This document shows, piece by piece, positions 36,829 to 47,999 of a stretch of DNA of 64,000 nucleotides. The notes beneath the pieces were generated by a model, which saw nothing but the letters and a program-made list of their open reading frames with translations, was not told the DNA's origin and did no database searches. Location of the stretch: assembly GCF_013009555.1 (NCBI RefSeq), contig NZ_CP046176.1, positions 5,177,501 through 5,241,500 on the forward strand, written 5' to 3'. The stretch's first letter is position 1, and the number at the start of each line of letters is the position of its first letter. This DNA is from Phocaeicola dorei. GTDB taxonomy: Bacteria > Bacteroidota > Bacteroidia > Bacteroidales > Bacteroidaceae. The position numbers and the translations under genes are program-made.

Positions 36829-37486
36829 TATTATTCTTTTTTCTCCAATACATTATTAATATAAAACCAAAAATCATACCTCCCAAGTGTGCAAAGTGGG
36901 CAACGCCATCGGTCGAAGCACCCAATCCCAAAAATATCTCCAAAGCAGCATATCCCATCACAAAATATTTAGCCCTGACAGGAAATGGGATAGGGAATAC
37001 AAACATCTGACTATTGGGGAATAGCATACCGAATGCCAACAAAATGCCATATATCGCTCCCGAAGCGCCAACTGTAGTCATCAGATTCAAGTACTCCGCC
37101 ATCGGAATCACGGCAATCCCCGTATTCACACTGTCATATTGCGATAATTCGGTCACATATTGTATATATTGCACCAGCTCCTGCACCAATCCCGCACCTA
37201 TACCACATACCATATAATAGAACAAGAAACGTTTCGGTCCCCAAACCTGTTCAAGCGTACGTCCAAACATCCACAAGGCAAACATGTTAAAAAAGATATG
37301 CTGGAAACCGCCATGCATAAACATATAAGTAATCAACTGGGCAGGATTAAAATCAGATGCCATAAAAAAGTGTAGTCCCAGCAGGTCGTTTAGGTTAATT
37401 CCATACTTCATGGCTACCACGCCTCCAAAGAAACACAACACATTTATTATCAATAAATTCTTGGTTACTGTAGGTATACTGTTCAT
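36809..37486 (-). CDS. Rhomboid intramembrane protease
   Basis: A 225-residue rhomboid protease with the minimal six-helix core. Ser142 sits in GASGAIYG and His200 in VAHFAHLGG; MHGGFQHIFFNMFALWMFG is the conserved helix-2 motif. No extension, unlike its downstream partner. First gene of the operon with a second rhomboid, an EEP protein and a Dcp-type peptidase. Having two adjacent but clearly diverged rhomboids suggests different substrates or a functional pair. Confidence 0.92.
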   Translation of the reverse strand: MNSIPTVTKNLLIINVLCFFGGVVAMKYGINLNDLLGLHFFMASDFNPAQLITYMFMHGGFQHIFFNMFALWMFGRTLEQVWGPKRFLFYYMVCGIGAGLVQELVQYIQYVTELSQYDSVNTGIAVIPMAEYLNLMTTVGASGAIYGILLAFGMLFPNSQMFVFPIPFPVRAKYFVMGYAALEIFLGLGASTDGVAHFAHLGGMIFGFILIMYWRKKNNNGQFYY

Positions 37487-37521
37487 AAATATTCTTCGTC
37501 TAATAAAACATTGATTGCGCG

Positions 37522-37529
37522 CAAATTTA
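37522..37529 (-). promoter_or_regulatory. -7 element of the rhomboid operon
   Basis: Minus-strand TAAATTTG lies 36 bp upstream of the first rhomboid start; the -33 match is poor. Confidence 0.4.
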
Positions 37530-37611
37530 CAATTTTATTCTGTTATATAACAGAAAACAAGAGTTCTCTTACGTTTTTTTGATTTTTGGAGCATCTTTTT
37601 TAGGCTATCTG

Positions 37612-37642
37612 TTTGATTTCTAATTTTGAAAGCATATATTTG
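37612..37642 (+). promoter_or_regulatory. Promoter of the HU gene
   Basis: TTTG (37612-37615), a 19-bp spacer and TATATTTG (37635-37642) match the Bacteroides consensus fully. The leader is about 48 nt. Confidence 0.65.
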
Positions 37643-37696
37643 TCACTGATTTTGGTAAAACTTTTGTGTTACATTTAATAATTAATCATTTTCGTT

Positions 37697-37969
37697 ATGA
37701 ATAAGGCAGATTTTATCAGCGCAGTCGCCGCTGAAGCCGGCTTGAGCAAAGTCGACGCAAAAAAAGCAGTTGAAGCTTTCGTTTCAACTGTAACAAAGGC
37801 CCTCAAAGAAGGGGACAAAGTATCATTAATCGGATTCGGAACATTCTCTGTTGCTGAAAGAAGTGCAAGAACAGGTATCAACCCATCCACAAAAGCAACG
37901 ATTACTATTCCTGCTAAAAAAGTAACCAAGTTCAAACCAGGTGCTGAACTAGCAGACGCAATTAAATAA
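37697..37969 (+). CDS. HU-type DNA-binding protein
   Basis: A 90-residue nucleoid protein of the HU/IHF family, the usual length. The core signature GFGTFSVAERSARTGINPSTKATITIPAKK includes the DNA-inserting arm with its conserved proline (INPST). The N-terminal helix pair is MNKADFISAVAAEAGLSKVDAKKAV. It bends and compacts DNA as a dimer. Full promoter in front and hairpin behind, so monocistronic. HU fits better than IHF because the arm lacks the usual IHF residues. Confidence 0.95.
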   Translation: MNKADFISAVAAEAGLSKVDAKKAVEAFVSTVTKALKEGDKVSLIGFGTFSVAERSARTGINPSTKATITIPAKKVTKFKPGAELADAIK

Positions 37970-37997
37970 TTGCTATTTTACATAAAAGGACTTAAGG

Positions 37998-41391
<3,394 letters not shown>

Positions 41392-41434
41392 AAATATCGC
41401 AAGCATTCCTTCCTTAATAAGAAGAGTGTGTCAG

Positions 41435-41473
41435 AACTCCGATGGCGCTATCATATAGATTGTCATCGGAGTT
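41435..41473 (+). terminator. Hairpin after the beta-galactosidase gene
   Basis: AACTCCGATG (41435-41444) and CATCGGAGTT (41464-41473) form a perfect 10-bp stem with a 19-nt loop and a short T run. Confidence 0.65.
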
Positions 41474-41535
41474 TCATTTCCCATCCTACATTTCAATTAT
41501 AGCCTGAAAGCAAGATCAGTCTGATTTATATTTGC

Positions 41536-41543
41536 TAGCTTTG
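41536..41543 (+). promoter_or_regulatory. -7 element for the RhuM-like gene
   Basis: TAGCTTTG 19 bp before the start codon; a second TATATTTG (41527-41534) overlaps the area. No convincing -33. Confidence 0.4.
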
Positions 41544-41562
41544 TACCCCAAAAATCGAACAC

Positions 41563-42426
41563 ATGGAACAACAAGGAGAAATCATACTCTACCAGCCGGA
41601 TGAATCGGTGAGGATGGAAGTGCGCATTGAAGATGAAACAGTGTGGCTGACTCAGGCACAAATTGCAGAGTTATTTGAAACCAAACGCCAAGCTATTACC
41701 AAACATCTTAAGAATATATTCCAAAGCGGCGAGTTGAACGAAAACTCAGTATGTTCCATTTTGGAACTAACTGCCTCGGATGGCAAGTCATACAAAACCA
41801 AAACATACAATTTGGACGCTATCATTTCTGTAGGCTATCGTGTCAACAGCAAAAATGCCACTTTGTTCCGCCGTTGGGCAAGCCAAGTTTTAAAAGATTA
41901 TTTATTAAAAGGTCATGTCATCAACCAACGCATCAGCAACCTTGAACAAAGGGTGGATGCAAAGTTTCTTTCTTATGATATGCAACTGACCAGATTAAAT
42001 GAGAAAGTAGATTTTTTTGTCCGCACCTCTCTCCCTCCGGTCGAAGGAATTTTCTTTGACGGACAGATTTTCGACGCATACGCTTTCGCCACGAACCTTA
42101 TCAAATCCGCCAAGAATTCCCTTATCCTGATAGACAACTATATAGATGAAAGCACACTTCTCATGCTTTCCAAACGCACAACAGGAGTAGATGCCACCAT
42201 CTATACACAACGAATCACACCGCAACTTCAACTAGACCTTACCCGACACAACAATCAATATCCACCTATAAACATAAGAACCTACCGCCAGGCACATGAC
42301 CGTTTTCTTATTATAGACCAATCCGACGTATATCACATCGGAGCCTCTTTGAAAGATTTGGGAAAGAAACTATTTGCCTTCTCCAAAATGGATATCCCAG
42401 CATCTATCCTCACAAAACTGCTATAA
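41563..42426 (+). CDS. RhuM-like DNA-binding protein fused to a phospholipase-D-like domain
   Basis: A 287-residue protein without signal peptide. Residues 1-120 form the RhuM/virulence-type winged-helix region ([27 protein letters not shown] ... [33 protein letters not shown]). A short coiled linker (about 122-150) follows. Residues 160-287 look like one half of a phospholipase-D fold: His245-Asp-Arg-Phe-Leu-Ile-Ile-Asp252 resembles HxK(x)4D with Arg for Lys, followed by IGASLKDLG (GxS). The combination is common in mobile and accessory DNA and could be a toxin- or defence-type nuclease. Function is unproven, and the missing Lys may mean no catalysis. mnmA starts 2 bp downstream. Confidence 0.8.
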   Translation: MEQQGEIILYQPDESVRMEVRIEDETVWLTQAQIAELFETKRQAITKHLKNIFQSGELNENSVCSILELTASDGKSYKTKTYNLDAIISVGYRVNSKNATLFRRWASQVLKDYLLKGHVINQRISNLEQRVDAKFLSYDMQLTRLNEKVDFFVRTSLPPVEGIFFDGQIFDAYAFATNLIKSAKNSLILIDNYIDESTLLMLSKRTTGVDATIYTQRITPQLQLDLTRHNNQYPPINIRTYRQAHDRFLIIDQSDVYHIGASLKDLGKKLFAFSKMDIPASILTKLL

Positions 42427-42428
42427 AG

Positions 42429-43484
42429 ATGAAAGAAGCAGAACCCAATAATAAAGTCCTACTAGGCATGAGCGGAGGAACAGACAGTTCCGTAGCCGCC
42501 CTTCTATTGCAGGATGCAGGATACGAGGTAACCGGCATCACCTTCCGTTTTTATGAAAAAGGAAATGATACAGAGTATCTGGAGGATGCCCGCACTTTAT
42601 GTGAACGTCTGGGCATCCCCCATCTCACATACGATGTTCGTGGCACCTTCCGGAAAACCATCATTGACTATTTCATCAACGAATATATGGCAGGTCATAC
42701 CCCGGTTCCCTGTACTTTATGCAACAACTACCTGAAATGGCCTCTTTTGAAGAGAATATCCGATGAAATGGGGATCTATCACTTCGCTACAGGACATTAT
42801 GTACGCCGACGCCTCATCAATGGATACTATCACATCACTACCGGTGCCGACCCGGATAAAGACCAATCCTTTTTCCTATGGGGGCTGCCACAAGAAATCC
42901 TGCAACGTATGCTTCTCCCTATGGGCAACCTGACTAAAGCCCGTGTCCGTGAGATCGCGGCAGAGCGTGGTTTTCTGAAAGCCGCCCATAAACGGGACAG
43001 TCTGGGAGTCTGCTTCTGCCCCATGGACTACCGCACATTCCTGCATAAGGAATTGCCTGAAGGAAGTATCCTACCGGGTAAATTCTTCGATGAAATGGGG
43101 AATTTTATCGCACGGCACAAAGGTTATCCTTTCTATACCATCGGCCAGCGGAGAGGATTGGACATAGATCTTAACCGAGCTGTCTTTGTCAAAGAAATCA
43201 TTCCGGCAGAAAACAAAGTCATACTAAGCGACTTGAAAGCACTGGAAAAAACAGAAATGAGACTGAAAGAATGGCGCATCACCAATCCCGCTTTATTACT
43301 AAATAAGGACGACATCATCGTCAAAATACGCTATCGGAAACAAGCAAACCGCTGCACAGTAACCCTGCAACCGGATAACACCCTGCATGTACAACTGCAT
43401 GAGCCGCTGACAGCCATTGCCCCGGGACAAGCAGCCGCTTTTTATAGGGATGATGTAGTACTGGGTGGGGGCATTATCATCTAA
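42429..43484 (+). CDS. mnmA: tRNA-specific 2-thiouridylase MnmA paralogue
   Basis: A 351-residue MnmA-family enzyme that thiolates U34 of Lys, Glu and Gln tRNAs using ATP. The PP-loop is [11 protein letters not shown] (13-23). The catalytic cysteine pair is Cys98 ([11 protein letters not shown]) and Cys195 ([11 protein letters not shown]), matching the family's Cys102/Cys199. IGQRRGLDI is the tRNA-contact segment. Bacteroidales often carry more than one MnmA; this one lies 2 bp behind the RhuM-like gene, so the two are co-transcribed. Whether it is the main enzyme cannot be told here. Confidence 0.9.
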   Translation: MKEAEPNNKVLLGMSGGTDSSVAALLLQDAGYEVTGITFRFYEKGNDTEYLEDARTLCERLGIPHLTYDVRGTFRKTIIDYFINEYMAGHTPVPCTLCNNYLKWPLLKRISDEMGIYHFATGHYVRRRLINGYYHITTGADPDKDQSFFLWGLPQEILQRMLLPMGNLTKARVREIAAERGFLKAAHKRDSLGVCFCPMDYRTFLHKELPEGSILPGKFFDEMGNFIARHKGYPFYTIGQRRGLDIDLNRAVFVKEIIPAENKVILSDLKALEKTEMRLKEWRITNPALLLNKDDIIVKIRYRKQANRCTVTLQPDNTLHVQLHEPLTAIAPGQAAAFYRDDVVLGGGIII

Positions 43485-43631
43485 TTCCAGACACTTTCAA
43501 ATCATATTTCGGCCCTCTTTTTTGCTGCTTCAAGATTTTCTTGATAACTTTCCGTCGTTTTTCACCTTCAGGTCGAGAAACCGGAAAGTGAAAATAGAGA
43601 TGTATCCGAATCAAACCTTAAATAGATAGAG

Positions 43632-45194
43632 ATGAAAAGTAGAAATTATGCAGGCATATCCTTACTTGCCTCATTAGCCGCTTGTAACTCTGCAACAGCA
43701 GAAACCGTTCAAAAAAACAGTACGCAAGACCCGAAAAAGCCCAATGTTATCGTTATTCTGGCAGATGACCTGGGATATGGAGATTTAAAATGTTACGGAG
43801 CCAAGAATGTAGAAACTCCCCATGTTGACAAACTGGCATCGGAAGGCATCCGTTTTACTAATGCACATACTGTAGCCGCTACCAGCACCCCATCCCGCTA
43901 CTCCTTGCTGACAGGAGAATATGCATGGCGCAGACCGGATACGGATATTGCCGCAGGAGATGTAAAAATGATTATCCGTCCCGAACAATACACCATGGCA
44001 GATATGTTTAAAAGTGCCGGATATGCTACAGCCGCTATCGGCAAATGGCATCTGGGACTAGGAGACAAGACAGGCGGACAGGATTGGAATGCTCCTTTAC
44101 CAGCCGCTTTGGGTGACTTAGGCTTTGACTATCACTATATCATGGCCGCTACAGCCGACCGTGTACCTTGTGTATTTATAGAAAACGGCAAGGTAGCCAA
44201 CTATGATCCGTCCGATCCTATAGAAGTGAGTTACACCAAGAACTTTCCGGGAGAACCGACCGGAAAAGATAATCCCGAACTACTGTATAACCTACATCCC
44301 AGCAACGGACATGACATGTCCATCGTCAATGGCATCAGCCGCATCGGATTTATGAAAGGGGGTGGAAAGGCACTTTGGAAAGATGAGAACATTGCCGATT
44401 CCATCGCCGTTCATGCCATCGATTTTATCAAACAGCATAAAGACGAGCCTTTCTTTATGTATTTTGCGACCAATGATGTACACGTTCCCCGTTTTCCTCA
44501 TGACCGCTTCCGTGGAAAGAATCCTATGGGACTACGCGGAGACGCAATCGCCCAATTCGACTGGACGGTAGGCCAGCTGATGGAAACATTGGACCAACTT
44601 GGACTAACTGAAAACACGCTGATTATTCTATCCAGCGACAATGGGCCGGTTGTAGACGACGGATATAAGGACAAGGCAGAAGAGCTGTTGAACGGACATA
44701 CACCTTCCGGTCCATGGAGAGGGAACAAATACAGCGCTTTCGAGGGTGGAACAGCCGTTCCGGTCATCGTCCGCTGGCCACAGAAGATAAAAAAGGCAGG
44801 AGACTCGGACGTATTAATGTCACAGATTGACTGGCTAGCCTCTTTAGGAGCTTTGGTCAACGCCAGATTACCTAAAGGCAGCGCTCCGGACAGCTATGAC
44901 CGTTTAGGGAATTTGATAGGAACCGATAAGACAGACCGCCCATGGATTGTGGAACAATCCATGAACCACACGTTGTCCGTCCGTACCAAAGACTGGAAAT
45001 ACATTGAACCGAATGATGATCCGACCACTTTCATGAAGGCAGAAAAAATAGAGACCGGAAACCTGAACGTCCCCCAGTTATATGAAATGGAAAAGGTGAA
45101 CGAACAAGAGAATGTAGCAGAAAAGTATCCTAAGAAAGTATTTGAGTTGCAGACAATTCTGAGGCAAGTACGCAATAAGAGAATAAAGATGTAA
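43632..45194 (+). CDS. Exported serine-type sulfatase
   Basis: A 520-residue arylsulfatase-family enzyme. N-terminal signal with a lipobox-like LAAC (Cys18). Metal ligands are in ILADDLGYGDL (Asp-Asp). The formylglycine motif is Ser85-Thr-Pro-Ser-Arg89 in a TSTPSRYSLLTGEY context, the serine form that needs an anaerobic maturase (anSME), encoded elsewhere. Further active-site residues: AIGKWHLG and NDVHVPRFPHDRF. It would remove sulfate from a host glycan or sulfated polysaccharide in the periplasm. No other glycan genes adjoin, so the target is unknown. Confidence 0.92.
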   Translation: MKSRNYAGISLLASLAACNSATAETVQKNSTQDPKKPNVIVILADDLGYGDLKCYGAKNVETPHVDKLASEGIRFTNAHTVAATSTPSRYSLLTGEYAWRRPDTDIAAGDVKMIIRPEQYTMADMFKSAGYATAAIGKWHLGLGDKTGGQDWNAPLPAALGDLGFDYHYIMAATADRVPCVFIENGKVANYDPSDPIEVSYTKNFPGEPTGKDNPELLYNLHPSNGHDMSIVNGISRIGFMKGGGKALWKDENIADSIAVHAIDFIKQHKDEPFFMYFATNDVHVPRFPHDRFRGKNPMGLRGDAIAQFDWTVGQLMETLDQLGLTENTLIILSSDNGPVVDDGYKDKAEELLNGHTPSGPWRGNKYSAFEGGTAVPVIVRWPQKIKKAGDSDVLMSQIDWLASLGALVNARLPKGSAPDSYDRLGNLIGTDKTDRPWIVEQSMNHTLSVRTKDWKYIEPNDDPTTFMKAEKIETGNLNVPQLYEMEKVNEQENVAEKYPKKVFELQTILRQVRNKRIKM

Positions 45195-45255
45195 ACAGGA
45201 CTCATCCAATAAGAGGATATTTCAAAAGTTCGAAGTAACTATCAAATGTTCCACC

Positions 45256-45285
45256 GTAGGGGCAGACCCATGAGTCCGCCCCTAC
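45256..45285. repeat. REP-like extragenic palindrome
   Basis: GTAGGGGCAGAC (45256-45267) and GTCCGCCCCTAC (45274-45285) form a stem with a single A-C mismatch and a 6-nt loop. It has no T tract, so it resembles dispersed extragenic palindromes more than a classical terminator. Located 60 bp after the sulfatase stop. Confidence 0.55.
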
Positions 45286-45361
45286 AACATAACGACAACA
45301 AAAATCACTTTTAACACATTTACATAAAGTACAAAAACATTCCGTCACAGCAACTCACTCA

Positions 45362-45519
45362 TTACCAACCACTTTCTGTGTAATAGTCTTTCAAATCCTC
45401 CTCAATCGGTATGCCGGTGACGAAATAAATCTGCTTCGGGGATTCTCTCGGACAGAATGTAAAATCACCCCCTCGTTACCTCCCGGCAACTCGTAGGCAT
45501 CATAAGAACCTATTCTCAT
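45362..45519 (-). pseudogene. Frameshifted micro-gene next to the palindrome array
   Basis: On the minus strand an ATG (45517-45519) opens a frame reading MRIGSYDAYELPGGNEGVIL, then stops at 45391. From about 45440 onward another frame continues in protein-like style (QIYFVTGIPIEEDLKDYY) to a stop at 45362-45364. The total of 158 bp is not a multiple of three, so a one- or two-base indel joins the two. Either a decayed gene of about 52 codons or a recoded one. I do not recognise it. Confidence 0.4.
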
Positions 45520-45525
45520 CTTATC

Positions 45526-45627
45526 TTCACCTCACTCCATTTGATATTTCACCAAGGTGAAGCAATTATTCCACCTAGGTGAAAGCGGCTGTTCACCTAA
45601 GTGAAGCTACCTCTTCACCTTAGTGAA
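45526..45627. repeat. Array of 14-bp palindromes with exact 22-bp period
   Basis: Four copies close to TTCACCTAGGTGAA lie at 45548-45561, 45570-45583, 45592-45605 and 45614-45627; each centre is 22 bp from the next, with three 8-bp spacers of unrelated sequence between them. A fifth site at 45526-45539 keeps only the left half (TTCACCT) but is in perfect register. Central bases vary (AA, TA, TA, TT). The pattern fits tandem operators for a dimeric regulator or a small repeat family. Not a CRISPR: repeats are palindromes of 14 bp and spacers are too short. Confidence 0.85.
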
Positions 45628-45659
45628 TCAACGAACGCACCCGAACAAAAATACGCCTT

Positions 45660-45800
45660 ATGACGCTCCCCTGCAAGGGAACAACCGTAGCTATGACACA
45701 GGAATTAGAACAACCGATATCCGTCAAACCAGATTTGGCAGCAGAAAATGGCAAACCGTTTCAGGGGGATTTAGAATGTATTTGCACAACATATCACTGA
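45660..45800 (+). other. Possible 46-codon gene downstream of the palindrome array
   Basis: A plus-strand ATG at 45660 opens a 46-residue frame with protein-like composition (MTQELEQPISVKPDLAAENG from an internal Met at 45693) to a stop ending at 45800. It starts 33 bp after the last palindrome. No promoter, no homology known to me; it could be a fragment. Confidence 0.3.
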
Positions 45801-45858
45801 TTTACAGCAAAATGCTGCGCATAATCCAAGATGATAATATACGTATAATCAAAAAAAA

Positions 45859-45881
45859 CTCCCTTGGTACAACCAAGGGAG
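45859..45881 (-). terminator. Terminator of the GH43-GH51 operon, distal
   Basis: CTCCCTTGGT (45859-45868) and ACCAAGGGAG (45872-45881) form a 10-bp stem with a 3-nt loop; on the minus strand eight T residues follow. A strong intrinsic terminator. Confidence 0.85.
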
Positions 45882-45926
45882 GCAGGTATACATTTCCTTT
45901 AAAAGTTCCGGATGCAGTTGGGATTA

Positions 45927-45950
45927 TAAAGCAGCCCTTCGGCTGCTTTA
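45927..45950 (-). terminator. Terminator of the GH43-GH51 operon, proximal
   Basis: TAAAGCAGCC (45927-45936) pairs with GGCTGCTTTA (45941-45950) around a CTTC loop, 47 bp past the GH51 stop. A very stable tetraloop hairpin. Confidence 0.75.
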
Positions 45951-45996
45951 TGTTTCTCTATCCTCTGTGTTAGTATTTAAAAGAATGATTCATCTT

Positions 45997-47976
45997 TTAC
46001 TTATTACTTGCCTTAACAAACTTATAAAGCACGAAAGTCTTCGGCGCCATCTCTACATTCAGTACATTACCCTCAACCGTAGCAGCACTTTCTTTCGGAG
46101 TGATGACATTCGGATGCTCTACCGTGTTATCTTTATCCAAATCGGCAGACTGGAGTGTGATGCATTTACCTTCCACAAGTTTATCACTCTTCTTCAACCC
46201 GTTGAAAGTCAATGATACTGGCTGTGTCTGCTCCGAAGTATTGGCAATTTTCACGATATAAGCCTTTTCATCCTTATCCCATACGGCACTGGCAAACAGA
46301 CCATCCTGTCCTTCCTGACCACTCACAGCTTTTTTATCCATAGTCAGGGGCAACACATGAGTACCTTTGTTATGAGCATAAAGCTGCTGCACATAGTAAC
46401 TACAAGTACGAACCGAGTTCAGATTGTCAAACCAGATCAAATCCGGACGCCATTGCCATCCTTCCACATGGGCAAACAAAGGCGCATAAGTAGCCATGTG
46501 CACCACATCAGCATTCCGTTCCAGTCCGGTCATGAACGCAGCTTCCATTAAAGCAGCGTTAAAATGGTTCCATTTCTTGCCTTTGCCATGGCAGGCATAT
46601 TCTCCAGCAAAGACCTTCGGTCCTTTGCGGTCGTAATTGTCATAACGGTTGCCTTGTGCCAGGAACCAGCTTTCGGGACGATAGAAATGCTCATCCACCA
46701 AATCCACTTTCAGATTTTTCATTTCCGGCCATAAGTAATCAAAGTCTTTACCTTCAGACTGAGGTCCCGAACTACCAACAATCTTGATTTCAGGATGAGC
46801 CTTACGAAGCACCTCGACAAACTGTTTCAGACGTTCCGGATATTCCGGTCCCCATTGTTCGTTACCAATGCCCAAGAATTTCAAGTTAAAGGGAGCAGGG
46901 TGTCCCATATCCGCACGAACTTTTCCCCAAGTACTTGTGACATCGCCATTAGCAAACTCAATCAGGTCTAATGCATCCTGTATATACGAATCAAGCTTTG
47001 ACAGGCTGACCTGCTGGTCGGGGTCATTCTGATACTGACATATCAATCCGCAGTTCAGAATAGGCAGCGGTTCGGCGCCTATATCCTCCGACAACTGGAA
47101 ATATTCAAAGAAGCCCAGTCCGTAGGTCTGGAAATAATCAGGGAAGAAACGATGCTTGAACGTATAATGCCAGCGGTTTTCATTCAACGGGCGATTCTCT
47201 ACCGCACCTATTGTTTTTTTCCATTCGTAACGGGTAGCCTCATCCGTACCTTCTACAATACAGCCGCCGGGAAAACGGAAAACACCGGGTTTGATATCAT
47301 ATAAAGCCTGCACCAAGTCTTTACGAAGACCGTTCTTACGCTCTTTCCAAGTATCTACAGGGAAAAGAGAAACATGTTCCAGATCCACTGTTCCCGCACT
47401 TTCAAGGAAAATACGAAGATGAGCCTTGGGCTCCGTTCTCGGCGATTTCAATATCACCTCATATTGTTTCCAATCCTTCGAATTCACTATCAGTTCTTTT
47501 GACTCAAAAGCCTGACGTTCCTCCATCGTATCATTTTTGATCAATTCAATACGAAGTTTCTGGTTCTCACCACGTGCCCATACGGAAAAGCGATACTCAG
47601 CCCCTTCCTTGACACCTATGCCGAAGAAACCTTCGTTTTCAATTCCTGTGTGCTTTTCCCTGTGTCCGGAATTACCCAGACGGACGTAATGCGGATTTCG
47701 CTCGAACGGCCCGTCGTCCATCAAGGTCACATTGCCGAAAATATTCCAACCCATAAAACGTTGCGGGAATTCAAATGAACGGTTCTTTATCAGTTCGGCA
47801 TACAAGCCTCCGTCCGCCCCATAATTAATGTCCTCAAAGAACAAACCATACATGGTTGGTTGTATTTCCGCACCTAATTTATTGGTCTGCACGACCATGT
47901 TGTGCGCATTCTGTGCATGTAGCGCTACTCCGGCAGCAAATACCCATGCTGTGAATAGAGTTCTGTGTAATTTCAT
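45997..47976 (-). CDS. Exported GH51 alpha-L-arabinofuranosidase
   Basis: A 659-residue glycoside hydrolase with signal peptide (LFTAWVFAAGVALHAQ). A carbohydrate-binding-like N-terminal part (about 60-210) precedes the catalytic barrel: FRFPGGCIVEG, acid/base Glu373 in GIGNEQWG and nucleophile Glu459 in VFAGEYACHG, then a C-terminal beta-sandwich. It removes terminal alpha-L-arabinofuranose from arabinan or arabinoxylan side chains, presumably in the periplasm. It lies 23 bp behind the GH43 gene in the same operon, under the paired operator at 49666-49694, and so belongs to the arabinan-type utilization locus. Confidence 0.92.
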   Translation of the reverse strand: MKLHRTLFTAWVFAAGVALHAQNAHNMVVQTNKLGAEIQPTMYGLFFEDINYGADGGLYAELIKNRSFEFPQRFMGWNIFGNVTLMDDGPFERNPHYVRLGNSGHREKHTGIENEGFFGIGVKEGAEYRFSVWARGENQKLRIELIKNDTMEERQAFESKELIVNSKDWKQYEVILKSPRTEPKAHLRIFLESAGTVDLEHVSLFPVDTWKERKNGLRKDLVQALYDIKPGVFRFPGGCIVEGTDEATRYEWKKTIGAVENRPLNENRWHYTFKHRFFPDYFQTYGLGFFEYFQLSEDIGAEPLPILNCGLICQYQNDPDQQVSLSKLDSYIQDALDLIEFANGDVTSTWGKVRADMGHPAPFNLKFLGIGNEQWGPEYPERLKQFVEVLRKAHPEIKIVGSSGPQSEGKDFDYLWPEMKNLKVDLVDEHFYRPESWFLAQGNRYDNYDRKGPKVFAGEYACHGKGKKWNHFNAALMEAAFMTGLERNADVVHMATYAPLFAHVEGWQWRPDLIWFDNLNSVRTCSYYVQQLYAHNKGTHVLPLTMDKKAVSGQEGQDGLFASAVWDKDEKAYIVKIANTSEQTQPVSLTFNGLKKSDKLVEGKCITLQSADLDKDNTVEHPNVITPKESAATVEGNVLNVEMAPKTFVLYKFVKASNK

Positions 47977-47999
47977 GATAGTAATATTATTGATTTTTA

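Noticed and set aside
43561..43594. Copy of the TTCACCT palindrome family upstream of the sulfatase gene
   Set aside because: TTCACCTTCAGGT and AGTGAA are present, but arm spacing and the distance between them do not fit the 22-bp register of the array.
45526..45627. CRISPR array
   Set aside because: Repeats are 14-bp self-complementary units with 8-bp spacers, far shorter than any CRISPR, and no cas genes are present.
45623..45973. Plus-strand frame of 116 codons across the gene-poor region
   Set aside because: It starts inside the last palindrome and runs through two terminator hairpins. The composition is not protein-like, and the shorter frame at 45660-45800 looks better.
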